Assembly: GCA_028707105.1 (NCBI GenBank)
Contig: JAQTUY010000006.1
Location: 1,341-26,467 of the forward strand
Length of the DNA stretch: 25,127 nt
Direction of reading: 5' to 3'
From: Candidatus Omnitrophota bacterium
GTDB taxonomy: Bacteria > Omnitrophota > Koll11 > Gygaellales > JAQTUY01
Part shown: piece by piece, positions 7,099 to 14,926 of the stretch
How the letters are laid out: every line of letters begins with the position of its first letter
Position numbering within the stretch: position 1 is the first letter of the stretch
The notes under the pieces: model-generated
What the model was told of the DNA's origin: nothing
The model's database searches: none
What the model saw: the letters and a program-made list of their open reading frames with translations, nothing else
Position numbers and translations under genes: made by a program

Positions 7099-7126
7099 AA
7101 ATTTTAATTCCGTCCCTTTTTTGTGT

Positions 7127-7690
7127 TTAAGCCTCGCCGCCCTTGGATGTCTTAAGCGGCATGCCGAAAAGCCTTAAGAGCTCCGTGCTCTGCTCGGTTG
7201 ACTTGCTGTTCTTGATCACGATCGTAATATCCATGCCTTGGGGCCGGGCGATCCGGTCATGCTCAAGCTCCGGGAAAACCCCCTGTTCCGTCAGGCCAAA
7301 GCTGTAATTTCCGGCTTTATCGAACGAATCATTAGGCAGCCCCCTGAAATCGCGGATACGGGGAAGCGCGATGTTGACCAGCCTGTCCATAAATTCATAC
7401 ATCATCGCCCGCCGTAGCGTGACTTTACAGCCTACGGGATTGCCCTGCCGGGTCTTAAAATTCGCTATAGCCTTCTTAGCCCGCCTTATGGAAGGCTTCT
7501 GGCCGGTAATAGCCGCCAGCTCCTCCATGGCCTTATCCAAGATCTTAATATCCACAAGCGCCTCGCCTACGCCCATATTCACGACTATCTTCTCCAGGCG
7601 CGGGACCTGCATGGCGTTCTTCAGGTCGAATTTCTTTTGCATCTCGGGAACGACTTCTTTCCTGTATTTTTCCTGTAATCTCGGTATCAT
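7127..7690 (-). CDS. rplE: 50S ribosomal protein L5
   Basis: 5S rRNA-binding protein of the central protuberance; contacts P-site tRNA and S13. From the ATG at 7690 the product is 187 aa, starting [20 protein letters not shown], which matches the family. The open frame continues upstream to 7789, but the extra 33 residues lie wholly within rplX and are not L5-like. An AAGGAAG Shine-Dalgarno precedes the chosen ATG, 2 bp after the rplX stop. Motifs include VNMGVGEAL, the [19 protein letters not shown] loop, [12 protein letters not shown] and the C-terminal [10 protein letters not shown]. Confidence 0.97.
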   Translation of the reverse strand: MIPRLQEKYRKEVVPEMQKKFDLKNAMQVPRLEKIVVNMGVGEALVDIKILDKAMEELAAITGQKPSIRRAKKAIANFKTRQGNPVGCKVTLRRAMMYEFMDRLVNIALPRIRDFRGLPNDSFDKAGNYSFGLTEQGVFPELEHDRIARPQGMDITIVIKNSKSTEQSTELLRLFGMPLKTSKGGEA

Positions 7691-7692
7691 AA

Positions 7693-8004
7693 TTATATCA
7701 CTTCCTTGCATCTCTTGCAGTACCTGGACCTTGTCCCATCTTCCAAATCCTTGATCCCTACACGAACGGGCTTGCCGCAATGTTTGCATACGACCATAAG
7801 ATTAGAGATAGATAACGGGCTTTCAACCGCGACTACGCCGCCCTGTTGGTCCTGCTGCGTCCTGCGTTTATGTTTTTTGACTAAATTAACACCTTCGATA
7901 ATGGCGCGCTTTTCTGCCGCGAAGAGCTTTAAAACCTTGCCCTTTTTCCCCTTATCCTTACCCGTAGTAACGTAAACCGTATCGCTGCGTCTTAATTTTA
8001 ACAT
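7693..8004 (-). CDS. rplX: 50S ribosomal protein L24, with C-terminal zinc ribbon
   Basis: Early-assembly 50S protein near the exit tunnel. The 103-aa product begins with the KOW motif (VYVTTGKDKGKKGKVLKLF) and contains GVNLVKKHKRRTQ and the GGVVAVESPLSISNLMVVC stretch. It ends with CKHCGKPVRVG and YCKRCKEVI, two CxxC pairs forming the zinc ribbon of C+ L24 proteins. The ATG at 8004 has a short AAGAGAA-type ribosome-binding site, 14 bp after rplN. It is 2 bp from rplE. Confidence 0.98.
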   Translation of the reverse strand: MLKLRRSDTVYVTTGKDKGKKGKVLKLFAAEKRAIIEGVNLVKKHKRRTQQDQQGGVVAVESPLSISNLMVVCKHCGKPVRVGIKDLEDGTRSRYCKRCKEVI

Positions 8005-8018
8005 TTTAGTTCTCTTTT

Positions 8019-8387
8019 CTAAATTACCTCGGGCGCCAAGGATATGATCTTGGTAAAATTCTTATCCCGAAGCTCCCTGGCCACCGGGCCGAATACGCGC
8101 GTCCCTTTGGGGTTTAACGCTTCATCAATAAACACTATGGCGTTCCTGTCAAAGCGCAGGACCGAACCGTCCGGCCTCCTTACAGCCTCCCTGGTGCGCA
8201 CGATCACCGCTTTGTTGACCGTGCCCTTTTTTATCAACGCGTCAGCCGAAGATTCTTTTACGTTGACATTAATGATGTCTCCGAGCTTGGCATTAAGGCA
8301 GTTCTTTTTCCCCAATACGCCTATAAATGAGGCGTATTTGGCGCCGGTGTTATCCGCTACGTCTAAAAGGCTTCTGACCTGTATCAC
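8019..8387 (-). CDS. rplN: 50S ribosomal protein L14
   Basis: 50S protein that forms an intersubunit bridge with 16S rRNA and is the docking site of the silencing factor RsfS in many bacteria. The 122-aa product has family length and motifs: [38 protein letters not shown] and the C-terminal [20 protein letters not shown]. The start is GTG at 8387, overlapping the rpsQ TGA by four bases (GTGA). MIQVRS matches the conserved N-terminus, so the GTG is convincing. It leads the spc block but has no spacer or promoter of its own here. Confidence 0.98.
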   Translation of the reverse strand: MIQVRSLLDVADNTGAKYASFIGVLGKKNCLNAKLGDIINVNVKESSADALIKKGTVNKAVIVRTREAVRRPDGSVLRFDRNAIVFIDEALNPKGTRVFGPVARELRDKNFTKIISLAPEVI

Positions 8388-8698
8388 TTCTTTACCCTCT
8401 CTTCTGTGACTGATAAAGGCTCATCTAATAAGACCTCGTCTACGGCCTGGGCTTTCTCCACGACCTCCACTAATCTCCAGCGTTTACCCTTGGAGATCGG
8501 CCTGGTCTCTTCGATCAATACCGTATCTCCGATCTTGGCGGTATCATTCTCGTCATGAGCCATGAATTTATTGGCGTGTTTCATTACGCGGTTATATTTA
8601 ACGTGCTTGCTGGTGGTGATGACCTTGACCACTATGGTCTTATTCATCTTATTACTGATCACCTTACCGGTCCTTCTTTTTCTGGTATTTTTAATCAT
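8384..8698 (-). CDS. rpsQ: 30S ribosomal protein S17, C-terminally extended
   Basis: Primary 16S rRNA-binding OB-fold protein needed early in 30S assembly. The body is canonical: [23 protein letters not shown]-like [17 protein letters not shown] and [20 protein letters not shown]. The 104-aa product exceeds the usual ~84 aa because of a ~20-residue acidic/mixed C-terminal tail ([20 protein letters not shown]). The ATG at 8698 is 3 bp after rpmC, and the stop overlaps the rplN GTG. Confidence 0.97.
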   Translation of the reverse strand: MIKNTRKRRTGKVISNKMNKTIVVKVITTSKHVKYNRVMKHANKFMAHDENDTAKIGDTVLIEETRPISKGKRWRLVEVVEKAQAVDEVLLDEPLSVTEERVKK

Positions 8699-8701
8699 AT
8701 T

Positions 8702-8902
8702 TTAGGCCTTCTTCTTTTTATTTAACTCAGCTGCGATGGTCTTGACCCTGGCGATGTCTTTCCTGAGCATTTTAAACATGTGGGGTTTTTCAGCCCTGCC
8801 GCCGTACCGCTGCAGGTTATACTTGAACAGGTCCTGCCTTAGCGACGCTTCCTTATTGATCAATTCCTCTTTACTTAGGTTCCGTAGTTCTTTAGCTTTC
8901 AT
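8702..8902 (-). CDS. rpmC: 50S ribosomal protein L29
   Basis: Small helical protein at the 50S exit-tunnel rim, next to L23, near where trigger factor and SRP dock. The 66-aa product starts MKAKELRNLSKEELINKEAS and has the family middle LRQDLFKYNLQRYGGRAEKP followed by IARVKTIAAE. Length is normal. It lies 9 bp after rplP and 3 bp before rpsQ, the standard rplP-rpmC-rpsQ order. Confidence 0.97.
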   Translation of the reverse strand: MKAKELRNLSKEELINKEASLRQDLFKYNLQRYGGRAEKPHMFKMLRKDIARVKTIAAELNKKKKA

Positions 8903-8911
8903 TTTATATGG

Positions 8912-9328
8912 TTATTTGTGTAAACGGCTGATCAGCTTTGTCCTGAACGGAAGCTTATAAGCCGCGGACCTGAATATATGGCGGGCGATTTCCTCGGGTA
9001 CGCCGCCCAATTCAAACAATATTTTACCCCTCTTTACCCTGCAAACCCAATGGTCAAGTTCCCCTTTTCGTTTACCCATACGTACTTCCGCGGGCTTCTT
9101 GGTGACCGACTTATCCGGAAAAACCCTGATCCAGAATTTGCCGCCGCGGTGGGTCTGGCGGGCCATTATAACGCGCACGGATTCGATCTGGGTGTTCTTA
9201 AGTATCCCGTTTTCCAGGGCCTTCAATCCATACTCGCCGAAGCTTAAACTAGCTCCCCGGGTAGCAACGCCCCTGTTCTTTCCGCGCTGTAATTTACGAT
9301 ACTTGACCCTCTTGGGCATCATAGCCAT
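8912..9328 (-). CDS. rplP: 50S ribosomal protein L16
   Basis: 50S protein close to the A-site tRNA elbow, required for full peptidyl-transferase activity. The 138-aa product shows [30 protein letters not shown] and the C-terminal [20 protein letters not shown]. The first start (ATG 9328, MAMMPKRV) is preferred because a GGGAG Shine-Dalgarno lies nine bases upstream; MMPKRV at 9322 is possible. In the normally near-invariant VRMGKGKG loop the third motif residue is Arg (VRMGKRKG, residues 82-89). Position 83 is equivalent to the E. coli Arg that is hydroxylated. Confidence 0.97.
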   Translation of the reverse strand: MAMMPKRVKYRKLQRGKNRGVATRGASLSFGEYGLKALENGILKNTQIESVRVIMARQTHRGGKFWIRVFPDKSVTKKPAEVRMGKRKGELDHWVCRVKRGKILFELGGVPEEIARHIFRSAAYKLPFRTKLISRLHK

Positions 9329-9365
9329 ATCTGAATACTCCCTTGAATTTAACTTTTTTTACTTC

Positions 9366-10094
9366 TTAAGCCGCGGGGGCCTCTTTTGATCCGCCCGCTT
9401 CTTTAGCCTTTTTATCTTTATCCTCGGCTGCCGCTTCTACGACCGCAACCGGCTCTTTATCCTTGGAAAACAATATGTCGCCTTTATAAACCCAGGTCTT
9501 GATACCGATAAGCCCGTAAGTAGTAAGCGCTTCGGCAAATCCATAATCTATATCCGCGCGCAGGGTCTGCAAAGGTATCTTTCCCTGCTTGTAAGTTTCT
9601 TTACGTGACATCTCGGCGCCGCCTAACCTTCCGGAGCAGACAATACGCACGCCCTGAGCGCCGCCGGACATCGCCTGTTCGATGACCCTTTTGATCGCCC
9701 TGCGGTAAGCCACCCTTTTTTCAAGCTGCAGAGCCACGTTTTCCGATATCAGCTGCGCGTCAAGCGAAGGTTCTTTTACTTCCTCAATATCAATGGAGAC
9801 CTCTTTATTCACCATACCGTTGATATCCCCTCTTAAACGCTCAATGTCCGCTCCGTGCCTGCCGATGATAATCCCCGGGCGGGCGGTATGGATCCTGATC
9901 CTCACGCGCTGCGCGAGCCTTTCAATTATGACCTTAGAAATAGCGGCCTGTTTAAAATTTTTCTTGATGAATTTTCGGATCCTGTAATCTTCTTCGATGC
10001 TCTTGGGAAATTCATTGTGCTTGGCAAACCACATGCTCTGCCAATTCTTGATGAAACCGATCCTTAATGCTATAGGATTTACTTTATGGCCCAT
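9366..10094 (-). CDS. rpsC: 30S ribosomal protein S3
   Basis: 30S head protein at the mRNA entry channel, with S4 and S5 part of the ribosomal helicase. The 242-aa product starts MGHKVNPIALRIGFIKNW. It has a KH domain whose GxxG loop is GRHG (residues 78-81) in RPGIIIGRHGADIERLR, and the C-terminal domain motif IVCSGRLGGAEMSRKE. The last ~23 residues form a tail of alternating acidic, Lys and Ala residues (EDKDKKAKEAGGSKEAPAA), absent from E. coli S3. It sits 19 bp after rplV and 37 bp before rplP. Confidence 0.97.
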   Translation of the reverse strand: MGHKVNPIALRIGFIKNWQSMWFAKHNEFPKSIEEDYRIRKFIKKNFKQAAISKVIIERLAQRVRIRIHTARPGIIIGRHGADIERLRGDINGMVNKEVSIDIEEVKEPSLDAQLISENVALQLEKRVAYRRAIKRVIEQAMSGGAQGVRIVCSGRLGGAEMSRKETYKQGKIPLQTLRADIDYGFAEALTTYGLIGIKTWVYKGDILFSKDKEPVAVVEAAAEDKDKKAKEAGGSKEAPAA

Positions 10095-10113
10095 GTCTTT
10101 TTAGTCCGTCCTG

Positions 10114-10446
10114 TTATGTTTTTAGATCCAATTCGATTATTATATGAGCTGTTCTTTTTCTAATCGCTGCTGCCCTGCCGAATGCCGCCGCCTTGAACCT
10201 TTTCCACACCGGCCCGTTATTGCATACTGCTTTGGATATATAAAGCTGAGGCGGTAAGAAGCCCTTGACCTTAGCGTTAGCTACCGCGGACTTCAATATC
10301 TTGATCAGGTGCTCTTTGGGGCGCTTATTGAGATTGCGAAGGATAGCATCCGCTTCAGCCACGTCCTTGCCCTTGATGAGCGCGATCACCTGTCTTACTT
10401 TAGTCGGTGTTAATTTTAGATGTTTGCTTTCTGCTCTTACGATCAT
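10114..10446 (-). CDS. rplV: 50S ribosomal protein L22
   Basis: 50S protein whose beta-hairpin lines the exit tunnel at the constriction with L4. The 110-aa product has the family pattern: KHLKLTPTKVRQVIALIKGK, the ILRNLNKRP helix, and the C-terminal hairpin region ending RKRTAHIIIELDLKT. Length is typical. The ATG at 10446 has a strong AAGGAAGGA Shine-Dalgarno in the 51-bp spacer after rpsS. That spacer also holds a trivial two-codon ATG reading frame but nothing else I recognise. Confidence 0.98.
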   Translation of the reverse strand: MIVRAESKHLKLTPTKVRQVIALIKGKDVAEADAILRNLNKRPKEHLIKILKSAVANAKVKGFLPPQLYISKAVCNNGPVWKRFKAAAFGRAAAIRKRTAHIIIELDLKT

Positions 10447-10497
10447 TTCTATTTCATCCTTCCTTAGTCCCCGCTTGCAGACTGGTCTATTCTTTTA

Positions 10498-10785
10498 TTA
10501 GGTCTTATCGACCGCTTTCTTGGCTTTTACTCCGCCGTGCTTCCTGAATATGCGGCTGGGGGCGAATTCCCCTAATTTATGCCCTACCATATTCTCGGTG
10601 ACAAAAACCGGTATATGCTTCCTTCCATCATGCACCAGGAAGGTCAAACTCACAAAATCCGGCGTGATGGTCGACCTTCTGGACCAGGTCTTAATCGGCA
10701 GGCGGTCGCCGGTATGACGGACCTTCTCGACTTTTTCTAATAATTTCAGATCAACAAATGGGCCTTTTTTTAGCGAGCGCGGCAT
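10498..10785 (-). CDS. rpsS: 30S ribosomal protein S19
   Basis: 30S head protein that pairs with S13 and contacts the intersubunit bridge. The real start is the ATG at 10785 ([20 protein letters not shown]), giving 95 aa. A longer open frame reaches 10932, but its first 49 residues overlap rplB and are not S19-like. A GGAGA Shine-Dalgarno precedes the chosen ATG, one base after the rplB stop. The core [20 protein letters not shown] and end [11 protein letters not shown] are canonical. Confidence 0.98.
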   Translation of the reverse strand: MPRSLKKGPFVDLKLLEKVEKVRHTGDRLPIKTWSRRSTITPDFVSLTFLVHDGRKHIPVFVTENMVGHKLGEFAPSRIFRKHGGVKAKKAVDKT

Positions 10786-10786
10786 A

Positions 10787-11620
10787 TTACTTTCTCCGTT
10801 TAACGATAAACTTGTTAGAATATCTGTTATGTTTTCTAGTTTTATACCCCTTGGTGGGCTGGCCCCAGGGCGACACCGGATGAGGATTGCCCTGTCCTGA
10901 CTTTCCTTCACCGCCGCCGTGCGGATGGTCAATGGGGTTCATCGCCAAGCCCCTTACGTGGGGTCTCCTGCCCAACCAGCGCGACCTTCCGGCCTTACCC
11001 AGCAACTGCGCCTCATGCTCAATATTGCCAAGCTGCCCGATAGTAGCCAGGCAATCCAGGCTTATCAGCCTTATCTCGCCCGAAGGAAGCCGCACGTGAG
11101 CATAACTGCCTTCTTTGGCGGTTATTGTCGCGCCTGATCCGGCGCTGCGCGCCAACTGGCCGCCTCTGCCCTTTACTAATTCAATATTATGCACCAGCGT
11201 TCCCAGCGGGATGTATCTTATGGGCAGGCAATTACCGTTCTTGATATCTATGCCCTGTTTATCGGAAGAAACAACCTCTTCCCCGACTCCTACTCCTAAG
11301 GGCGCCAGGATATATCTCTTTTCTTTATCCGGATACTCGACTAACGCCAGCCTGGTGGTCCGGTTAGGATCGTATTCGATGGCCACGACCTTGGCCGTTA
11401 CGTCAAACCTGTCGCGTTTAAAATCTACTATGCGGTATAACTGCTTATGCCCGCCGCCTTTAAAGCGCACTGTTACGCGGCCATGAGCGTTCCTGCCACC
11501 GTGTTTTTTTAACGGAAGGGTGAGGGCTTTCTCAGGCTTGGATTTAGTGATCTCCGCGAAATCCATCCCTACCATCCACCTTCTTGAAGGAGTTGTCGGT
11601 TTAAATTTTTTAATTCCCAT
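10787..11620 (-). CDS. rplB: 50S ribosomal protein L2
   Basis: Highly conserved 50S protein needed for subunit association and peptidyl-transferase function. The 277-aa product is of normal length, with [17 protein letters not shown] at the start, [20 protein letters not shown], and the signature [18 protein letters not shown] that includes the conserved histidine near the peptidyl-transferase centre. The C-terminus ends KYTKR-like [19 protein letters not shown]. The ATG at 11620 lies one base after rplW, and rpsS starts one base after its stop. Confidence 0.99.
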   Translation of the reverse strand: MGIKKFKPTTPSRRWMVGMDFAEITKSKPEKALTLPLKKHGGRNAHGRVTVRFKGGGHKQLYRIVDFKRDRFDVTAKVVAIEYDPNRTTRLALVEYPDKEKRYILAPLGVGVGEEVVSSDKQGIDIKNGNCLPIRYIPLGTLVHNIELVKGRGGQLARSAGSGATITAKEGSYAHVRLPSGEIRLISLDCLATIGQLGNIEHEAQLLGKAGRSRWLGRRPHVRGLAMNPIDHPHGGGEGKSGQGNPHPVSPWGQPTKGYKTRKHNRYSNKFIVKRRK

Positions 11621-11621
11621 T

Positions 11622-11903
11622 TTAGGTAGTCTCTATTTTTTGGCCTTCTTTTAACGTCACCACGGCCTTTTTGGAATCCGCCGCCCTGCCGAGCTGATAA
11701 CGGACCCTTCTTAATTTTCCCTGTGAAATATGCGTATTGACTGACGCGACCTTGACTTTATACAGAGCTTCAACGGCTTTCTTGATCTGTATCTTGTTTG
11801 AATCTATGGATACCAGGAACAGATATTTACCCTGCGGTTCATTGAAAACCGTAGATTTTTCGGTCCTGATAAGCGACTTGATCACTTCCTGTGCGTGTTT
11901 CAT
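11622..11903 (-). CDS. rplW: 50S ribosomal protein L23
   Basis: Exit-tunnel rim protein and docking site for trigger factor and SRP. The 93-aa product has [20 protein letters not shown], then [20 protein letters not shown], typical of bacterial L23. It ends with a short family-variable strand ([12 protein letters not shown]). The ATG at 11903 overlaps the rplD stop by four bases (ATGA), so translation is probably coupled. Standard place between rplD and rplB. Confidence 0.98.
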   Translation of the reverse strand: MKHAQEVIKSLIRTEKSTVFNEPQGKYLFLVSIDSNKIQIKKAVEALYKVKVASVNTHISQGKLRRVRYQLGRAADSKKAVVTLKEGQKIETT

Positions 11904-12529
11904 TTGCCCTTTAACCTCTCTGCTAATTGCATAAAGCCTTTTTTATTAATAATGATCTTGTGCGCCCTTAAGATCTGGTAGGCATTGACATTCCTGGCTA
12001 ATTCCATGACCAGGCCGCTGATATTATTAGCTGCCAGCTTGATATTCTTATCGACGACATCAAGCAAAAGCAGGGTATTATCCGGCGCTTTCAAACCCGA
12101 CAGTATCTTGGCCAGGCCTTTTGTTTTGGCATTTTCCAGTTTGATATCTTCGACTACAAAAATACCGTTATCCTGTAATTTAGCGTTCAGGCTTGACTTT
12201 AAAGCCTCAAGCCTGGTCCTCTGGGATAGATTATAAGAATAATCCCTGGGGTGCGGTCCGAATATTACGCCGCCATGCCTCCATAGAGGAGAACGGATAG
12301 AACCCACCCTTGCCCGGCCGGTCCCTTTTTGCTTCCAGGGTTTACGCCCGCCGCCGGACACCTCGCCGCGGGTCTTAGTCGCCGCCAGCCCTAACCTCTG
12401 GTTCGCGTTAAAACCGGTAACGGCCTGATACAACAATCCGCTCTTGACCTTGCCGTCAAAAACCTTAACGTCAAGCTGGAGCTGATCTATTTCTTTTCCT
12501 TCCTGATTATGTATGGGTAAAGTAGACAT
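11900..12529 (-). CDS. rplD: 50S ribosomal protein L4
   Basis: 50S protein with a globular domain and a long loop in the exit tunnel; E. coli L4 also represses the S10 operon through its leader. The 209-aa product has the tunnel-loop signature RKPWKQKGTGRARVGSIRSP and WRHGGVIFGPHPRDYSY, with the C-terminal domain (LLLLDVVDKNIKLAANNI). The position equivalent to the E. coli Lys linked to erythromycin resistance is Lys (KQKGTG). No S10 leader is visible, since rpsJ directly follows tuf, so L4 control of the E. coli kind seems unlikely here. It starts 30 bp after rplC. Confidence 0.98.
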   Translation of the reverse strand: MSTLPIHNQEGKEIDQLQLDVKVFDGKVKSGLLYQAVTGFNANQRLGLAATKTRGEVSGGGRKPWKQKGTGRARVGSIRSPLWRHGGVIFGPHPRDYSYNLSQRTRLEALKSSLNAKLQDNGIFVVEDIKLENAKTKGLAKILSGLKAPDNTLLLLDVVDKNIKLAANNISGLVMELARNVNAYQILRAHKIIINKKGFMQLAERLKGK

Positions 12530-12559
12530 GATTATGTTATCCGCTGATAAAAACGGATG

Positions 12560-13225
12560 TTATCCTTTTTTCTCTTTCTTTTCTTTAGCTTGCGTGACTT
12601 CTTTTACCACTCTCGGTTTTCTCTTCTTCGCCGTTGACACGACTACATATCCGTTCTTGTGGCCCGGCACAGCGCCCTTTATCAGCAATACGTTATTATC
12701 GGCATCCGCCTTGACCACCTCAAGGTTCTGGATCGTAACTCTGATATTGCCCATATGCCCGGGCATATGATGGCCTTTCCAAACCCTGCCCGGGGTAGTG
12801 CTTGATCCGATCGAACCTACGCGGCGGTGTGAAGTAGAACCGTGGGTCATCGGCGTGCCGCTCCAATTCCAGCGTTTCATACCGCCCTGAAAACCCTTGC
12901 CGATCGAAACTCCCCGCACATCCACGAAATCCCCGGTTTTAAAAAGGTCGGCCTTGAGTTCTTCCCCAATCTTGTATTCCCGCGCCGCGTCCTTGACCAC
13001 CTCCTGGATGAACCTGCGAGGCGTAACGCCAAGTTTAGTGAACATCCCGCGCTGCGGTTTATTGACCCGGGATTCCTTCACCTGATCAAAAGCCAGCTGG
13101 ACGCTCTTATCCGTGACCTTCAATACGGCGCAAGGCCCGGCTTCGATAGCGGTGACGTGGACTACCCTGCCGTCATCCGTAAAAAGCTGCGTTTGTCCGA
13201 TTTTTTTTCCTAATATTGCGTTCAT
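12560..13225 (-). CDS. rplC: 50S ribosomal protein L3
   Basis: Early-assembly 50S protein reaching towards the peptidyl-transferase centre. The 221-aa product starts MNAILGKKIGQTQLFTDDGR and has the central signature FQGGMKRWNWSGTPMTHGS, then HRRVGSIGSSTTPGRVWKG, with the GHHMPGHMGN stretch. A short lysine-rich tail (TQAKEKKEKKG) follows the usual end. The ATG at 13225 has only a weak GGAAA ribosome-binding site, but it follows the longest spacer in the window (134 bp), which contains a palindromic element and a TATAAT box. Confidence 0.98.
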   Translation of the reverse strand: MNAILGKKIGQTQLFTDDGRVVHVTAIEAGPCAVLKVTDKSVQLAFDQVKESRVNKPQRGMFTKLGVTPRRFIQEVVKDAAREYKIGEELKADLFKTGDFVDVRGVSIGKGFQGGMKRWNWSGTPMTHGSTSHRRVGSIGSSTTPGRVWKGHHMPGHMGNIRVTIQNLEVVKADADNNVLLIKGAVPGHKNGYVVVSTAKKRKPRVVKEVTQAKEKKEKKG

Positions 13226-13256
13226 GATTTAGTTTCCGTTTAATGTTGTGCTAACG

Positions 13257-13262
13257 ATTATA
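13257..13262 (-). promoter_or_regulatory. Perfect -10 box (TATAAT) upstream of rplC
   Basis: On the minus strand a TATAAT hexamer preceded by GAAAG lies in the rpsJ-rplC spacer. Transcription from it would give a leader of about 25 bases ahead of the rplC ATG. I see no good -35 hexamer at 16-18 bp spacing (best GGGGCA at 18 bp) and no extended -10 TG. It may be a weak internal promoter for the S10 block or a chance match. The same GAAAGTATAA string recurs before rplR. Confidence 0.3.
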
Positions 13263-13320
13263 CTTTCATGGCCGCAACCCTGCCCCATTTATATGACTGA
13301 TGAAGCATGGCCACTCAAGT

Positions 13321-13357
13321 ATTCCACAAACAAGCCACAGGCTTTAGCCCGTGGAAT
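13321..13357 (-). repeat. REP/IS200-end-like palindrome after rpsJ, two alternative folds
   Basis: A 37-bp complex palindrome starts two bases after the rpsJ stop. Fold A, coding strand: CCACGGGC-TAAA-GCCTGTGG (13354-13335), an 8-bp stem with one mismatch. Fold B: outer arms ATTCCAC and GTGGAAT (13351-13357 and 13321-13327) enclose an inner stem AAGCC-TGT-GGCTT (13344-13332). The folds use the same bases and exclude each other. No T run follows, so it is not an intrinsic terminator. Imperfect GC-rich palindromes of this kind are typical of REP sequences and of the subterminal hairpins of IS200/IS605 elements. No transposase is present. It could be a solo or non-autonomous element or a switchable regulatory fold. 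Confidence 0.55.
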
Positions 13358-13359
13358 AT

Positions 13360-13665
13360 TTATTTTATTTCAACATCTACCCCAGCGGGCAGATTTATTT
13401 TTCTCAAAGCATCTATCGTCTTACCCGAAGGCTCCATGATCTCCAAGAGCCTTTTGTGGGTGAAAAGCCCGAACTGTTCACGGGATTTCTTATCGATGAC
13501 CGGGCCGCGCAATACCGTGTAGATCTCTTTTTTTGTCGGAAGCGGAATAGGCCCCGACAATTTAGCTCCGGTCCTGCGCACTGTCTCGACTATCTCTCCC
13601 ACAGCCTGGTCCAAAAGACGATGATCGTATGCTTTTAATCTAATTCTTATTTTTTGAGTTGTCAT
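13360..13665 (-). CDS. rpsJ: 30S ribosomal protein S10
   Basis: 30S head protein; as NusE it also joins NusB in transcription antitermination, which suits its place in a very long r-protein transcript. The 101-aa product shows [20 protein letters not shown], then [18 protein letters not shown] and [20 protein letters not shown], and ends [10 protein letters not shown]. Length is normal. The ATG at 13665 is one base after the tuf stop, and the region shows no clear Shine-Dalgarno, so it is probably coupled to tuf. There is therefore no room for an E. coli-type S10 leader. Confidence 0.98.
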   Translation of the reverse strand: MTTQKIRIRLKAYDHRLLDQAVGEIVETVRRTGAKLSGPIPLPTKKEIYTVLRGPVIDKKSREQFGLFTHKRLLEIMEPSGKTIDALRKINLPAGVDVEIK

Positions 13666-13666
13666 A

Positions 13667-14866
13667 TTACGCGATTATCTCAGCAACTACCCCTGCTCCC
13701 ACGGTATGGCCGCCTTCGCGGATAGCGAAGCGCGATTCCTTTTCCATGGCAATAGGAGCGATCAGCTCTATCTCCAACATAACGTTATCACCTGGCATAA
13801 CCATTTCCGTGCCCTCGGGAAGCTTAGCTGACCCGGTGACATCGGTAGTACGGAAATAGAACTGCGGCCTATATCCGGTGAAGAAAGGCGTATGCCTGCC
13901 ACCCTCTTCTTTTGACAAGATGTAAACCTGGGCCTTGAACTTGGTGTGCGGCGTGATCGAACCCGGTTTTGCCAGGACCATCCCGCGCTCCAGGTCTTTC
14001 TTATCCATACCTCTTAAAAGCAAACCCACGTTGTCTCCGGCCTGGCCTTCATCAAGAAGCTTGCGGAACATTTCGATGCCGGTGACGACCGTCTTGCGCA
14101 CTTCAGGCTTCAAGCCTACGACATCGATCTCTTCATTGATCTTGACTTTGCCTCTCTCGACTCTTCCTGTCCCGACCGTACCTCTACCCTCGATGGTGAA
14201 CACGTCTTCAACCGCCATCAGGAAGGGCTTCTCAAAATCCCTCTTGGGAGCGGGAATGAACTCATCAACGGCCTTCATTAATTCAAGTATCGCCTGGCAA
14301 TCGGGGTTATTCGGATCGCCTGCCGCGTTCATGGCGTTCAAGGCGCTGCCCTTGATAATGGGAGTTTTATCCCCGGGAAACTCATACTTGGTAAGAAGCT
14401 CCCTTACTTCCATTTCAACGAGGTCGATCAACTCTTTATCCTGGACCATGTCGACCTTGTTTAAAAATACGACCATTGCCGGAACGTTGACCTGGCGGGC
14501 AAGAAGAATATGCTCCCTGGTCTGAGGCATCGGGCCGTCAGCTGCTGATACTACCAGGATAGCCCCGTCCATCTGGGCTGCGCCGGTGATCATGTTCTTG
14601 ATATAATCGGCATGGCCCGGGCAGTCGATATGGGCGTAGTGCCTGCTATCGGTCTGGTATTCTACGTGAGAAATATTGATCGTAACGCCTCTTTCCTTCT
14701 CTTCGGGCGCGTTATCAATACTGTCATACGCGCGCGCTTCGGCGTAACCTTTTTTTGCCAGAACCATTGTGATGGCCGCGGTCAATGTTGTCTTGCCGTG
14801 ATCAACGTGGCCGATGGTCCCGATATTAATGTGCGGTTTATTCCTTACAAATTTTTCTTTAGCCAT
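13667..14866 (-). CDS. tuf: Elongation factor Tu
   Basis: GTPase that delivers aminoacyl-tRNA to the ribosomal A site. From the ATG at 14866 the product is 399 aa, starting [21 protein letters not shown]1 is GHVDHGKT (19-26), switch I contains the RGVTIN threonine (62), G3 is DCPGH (81-85) and G4 is NKVD (136-139). Domains 2 and 3 are complete, ending [11 protein letters not shown]. The open frame continues 14 codons upstream, but a strong GGGAGGTG Shine-Dalgarno fixes this start. In the C-terminal REGGRTVGAG motif the usual Arg is His ([10 protein letters not shown]). It follows fusA after 60 bp and adjoins rpsJ. Confidence 0.98.
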   Translation of the reverse strand: MAKEKFVRNKPHINIGTIGHVDHGKTTLTAAITMVLAKKGYAEARAYDSIDNAPEEKERGVTINISHVEYQTDSRHYAHIDCPGHADYIKNMITGAAQMDGAILVVSAADGPMPQTREHILLARQVNVPAMVVFLNKVDMVQDKELIDLVEMEVRELLTKYEFPGDKTPIIKGSALNAMNAAGDPNNPDCQAILELMKAVDEFIPAPKRDFEKPFLMAVEDVFTIEGRGTVGTGRVERGKVKINEEIDVVGLKPEVRKTVVTGIEMFRKLLDEGQAGDNVGLLLRGMDKKDLERGMVLAKPGSITPHTKFKAQVYILSKEEGGRHTPFFTGYRPQFYFRTTDVTGSAKLPEGTEMVMPGDNVMLEIELIAPIAMEKESRFAIREGGHTVGAGVVAEIIA

Positions 14867-14891
14867 TATACACCTCCCATTTCCTACTGCG

Positions 14892-14912
14892 CTGCGTATG
14901 CTCAACACGCAG
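14892..14912 (-). other. Small hairpin in the fusA-tuf spacer
   Basis: The 60-bp spacer between fusA and tuf has a 6-bp perfect inverted repeat, CTGCGT and ACGCAG, with a nine-base loop. It lies upstream of the strong tuf Shine-Dalgarno and is not followed by a T run, so it is not a terminator. It might mark mRNA processing that lets tuf be expressed above its neighbours, but that is inference and a stem this small can arise by chance. Confidence 0.3.
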
Positions 14913-14926
14913 AGTTAATGAAATTT

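Noticed and set aside
7691..7789. A longer rplE start at 7789
   Set aside because: The extra residues overlap rplX out of frame and are not L5-like; a good Shine-Dalgarno precedes 7690.
10786..10932. A longer rpsS start at 10932
   Set aside because: The extra 49 residues are the rplB 3' end read in another frame; [10 protein letters not shown] at 10785 is the family start.
12539..12558. ATCCG/CGGAT inverted repeat in the rplC-rplD spacer
   Set aside because: Only a 5-bp stem with a ten-base loop; expected by chance and not terminator-like.
13258..13314. An 18-codon frame (GTG GCC ATG...) in the rpsJ-rplC spacer ending at TATAA
   Set aside because: Too short and without a convincing Shine-Dalgarno; the region is better explained as part of the palindromic spacer element. 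It could be revisited if the element proves repeated with this frame conserved.
13321..13357. Intrinsic terminator after rpsJ
   Set aside because: The stem lacks a following T run on the coding strand, and essential S10-block genes continue directly downstream.
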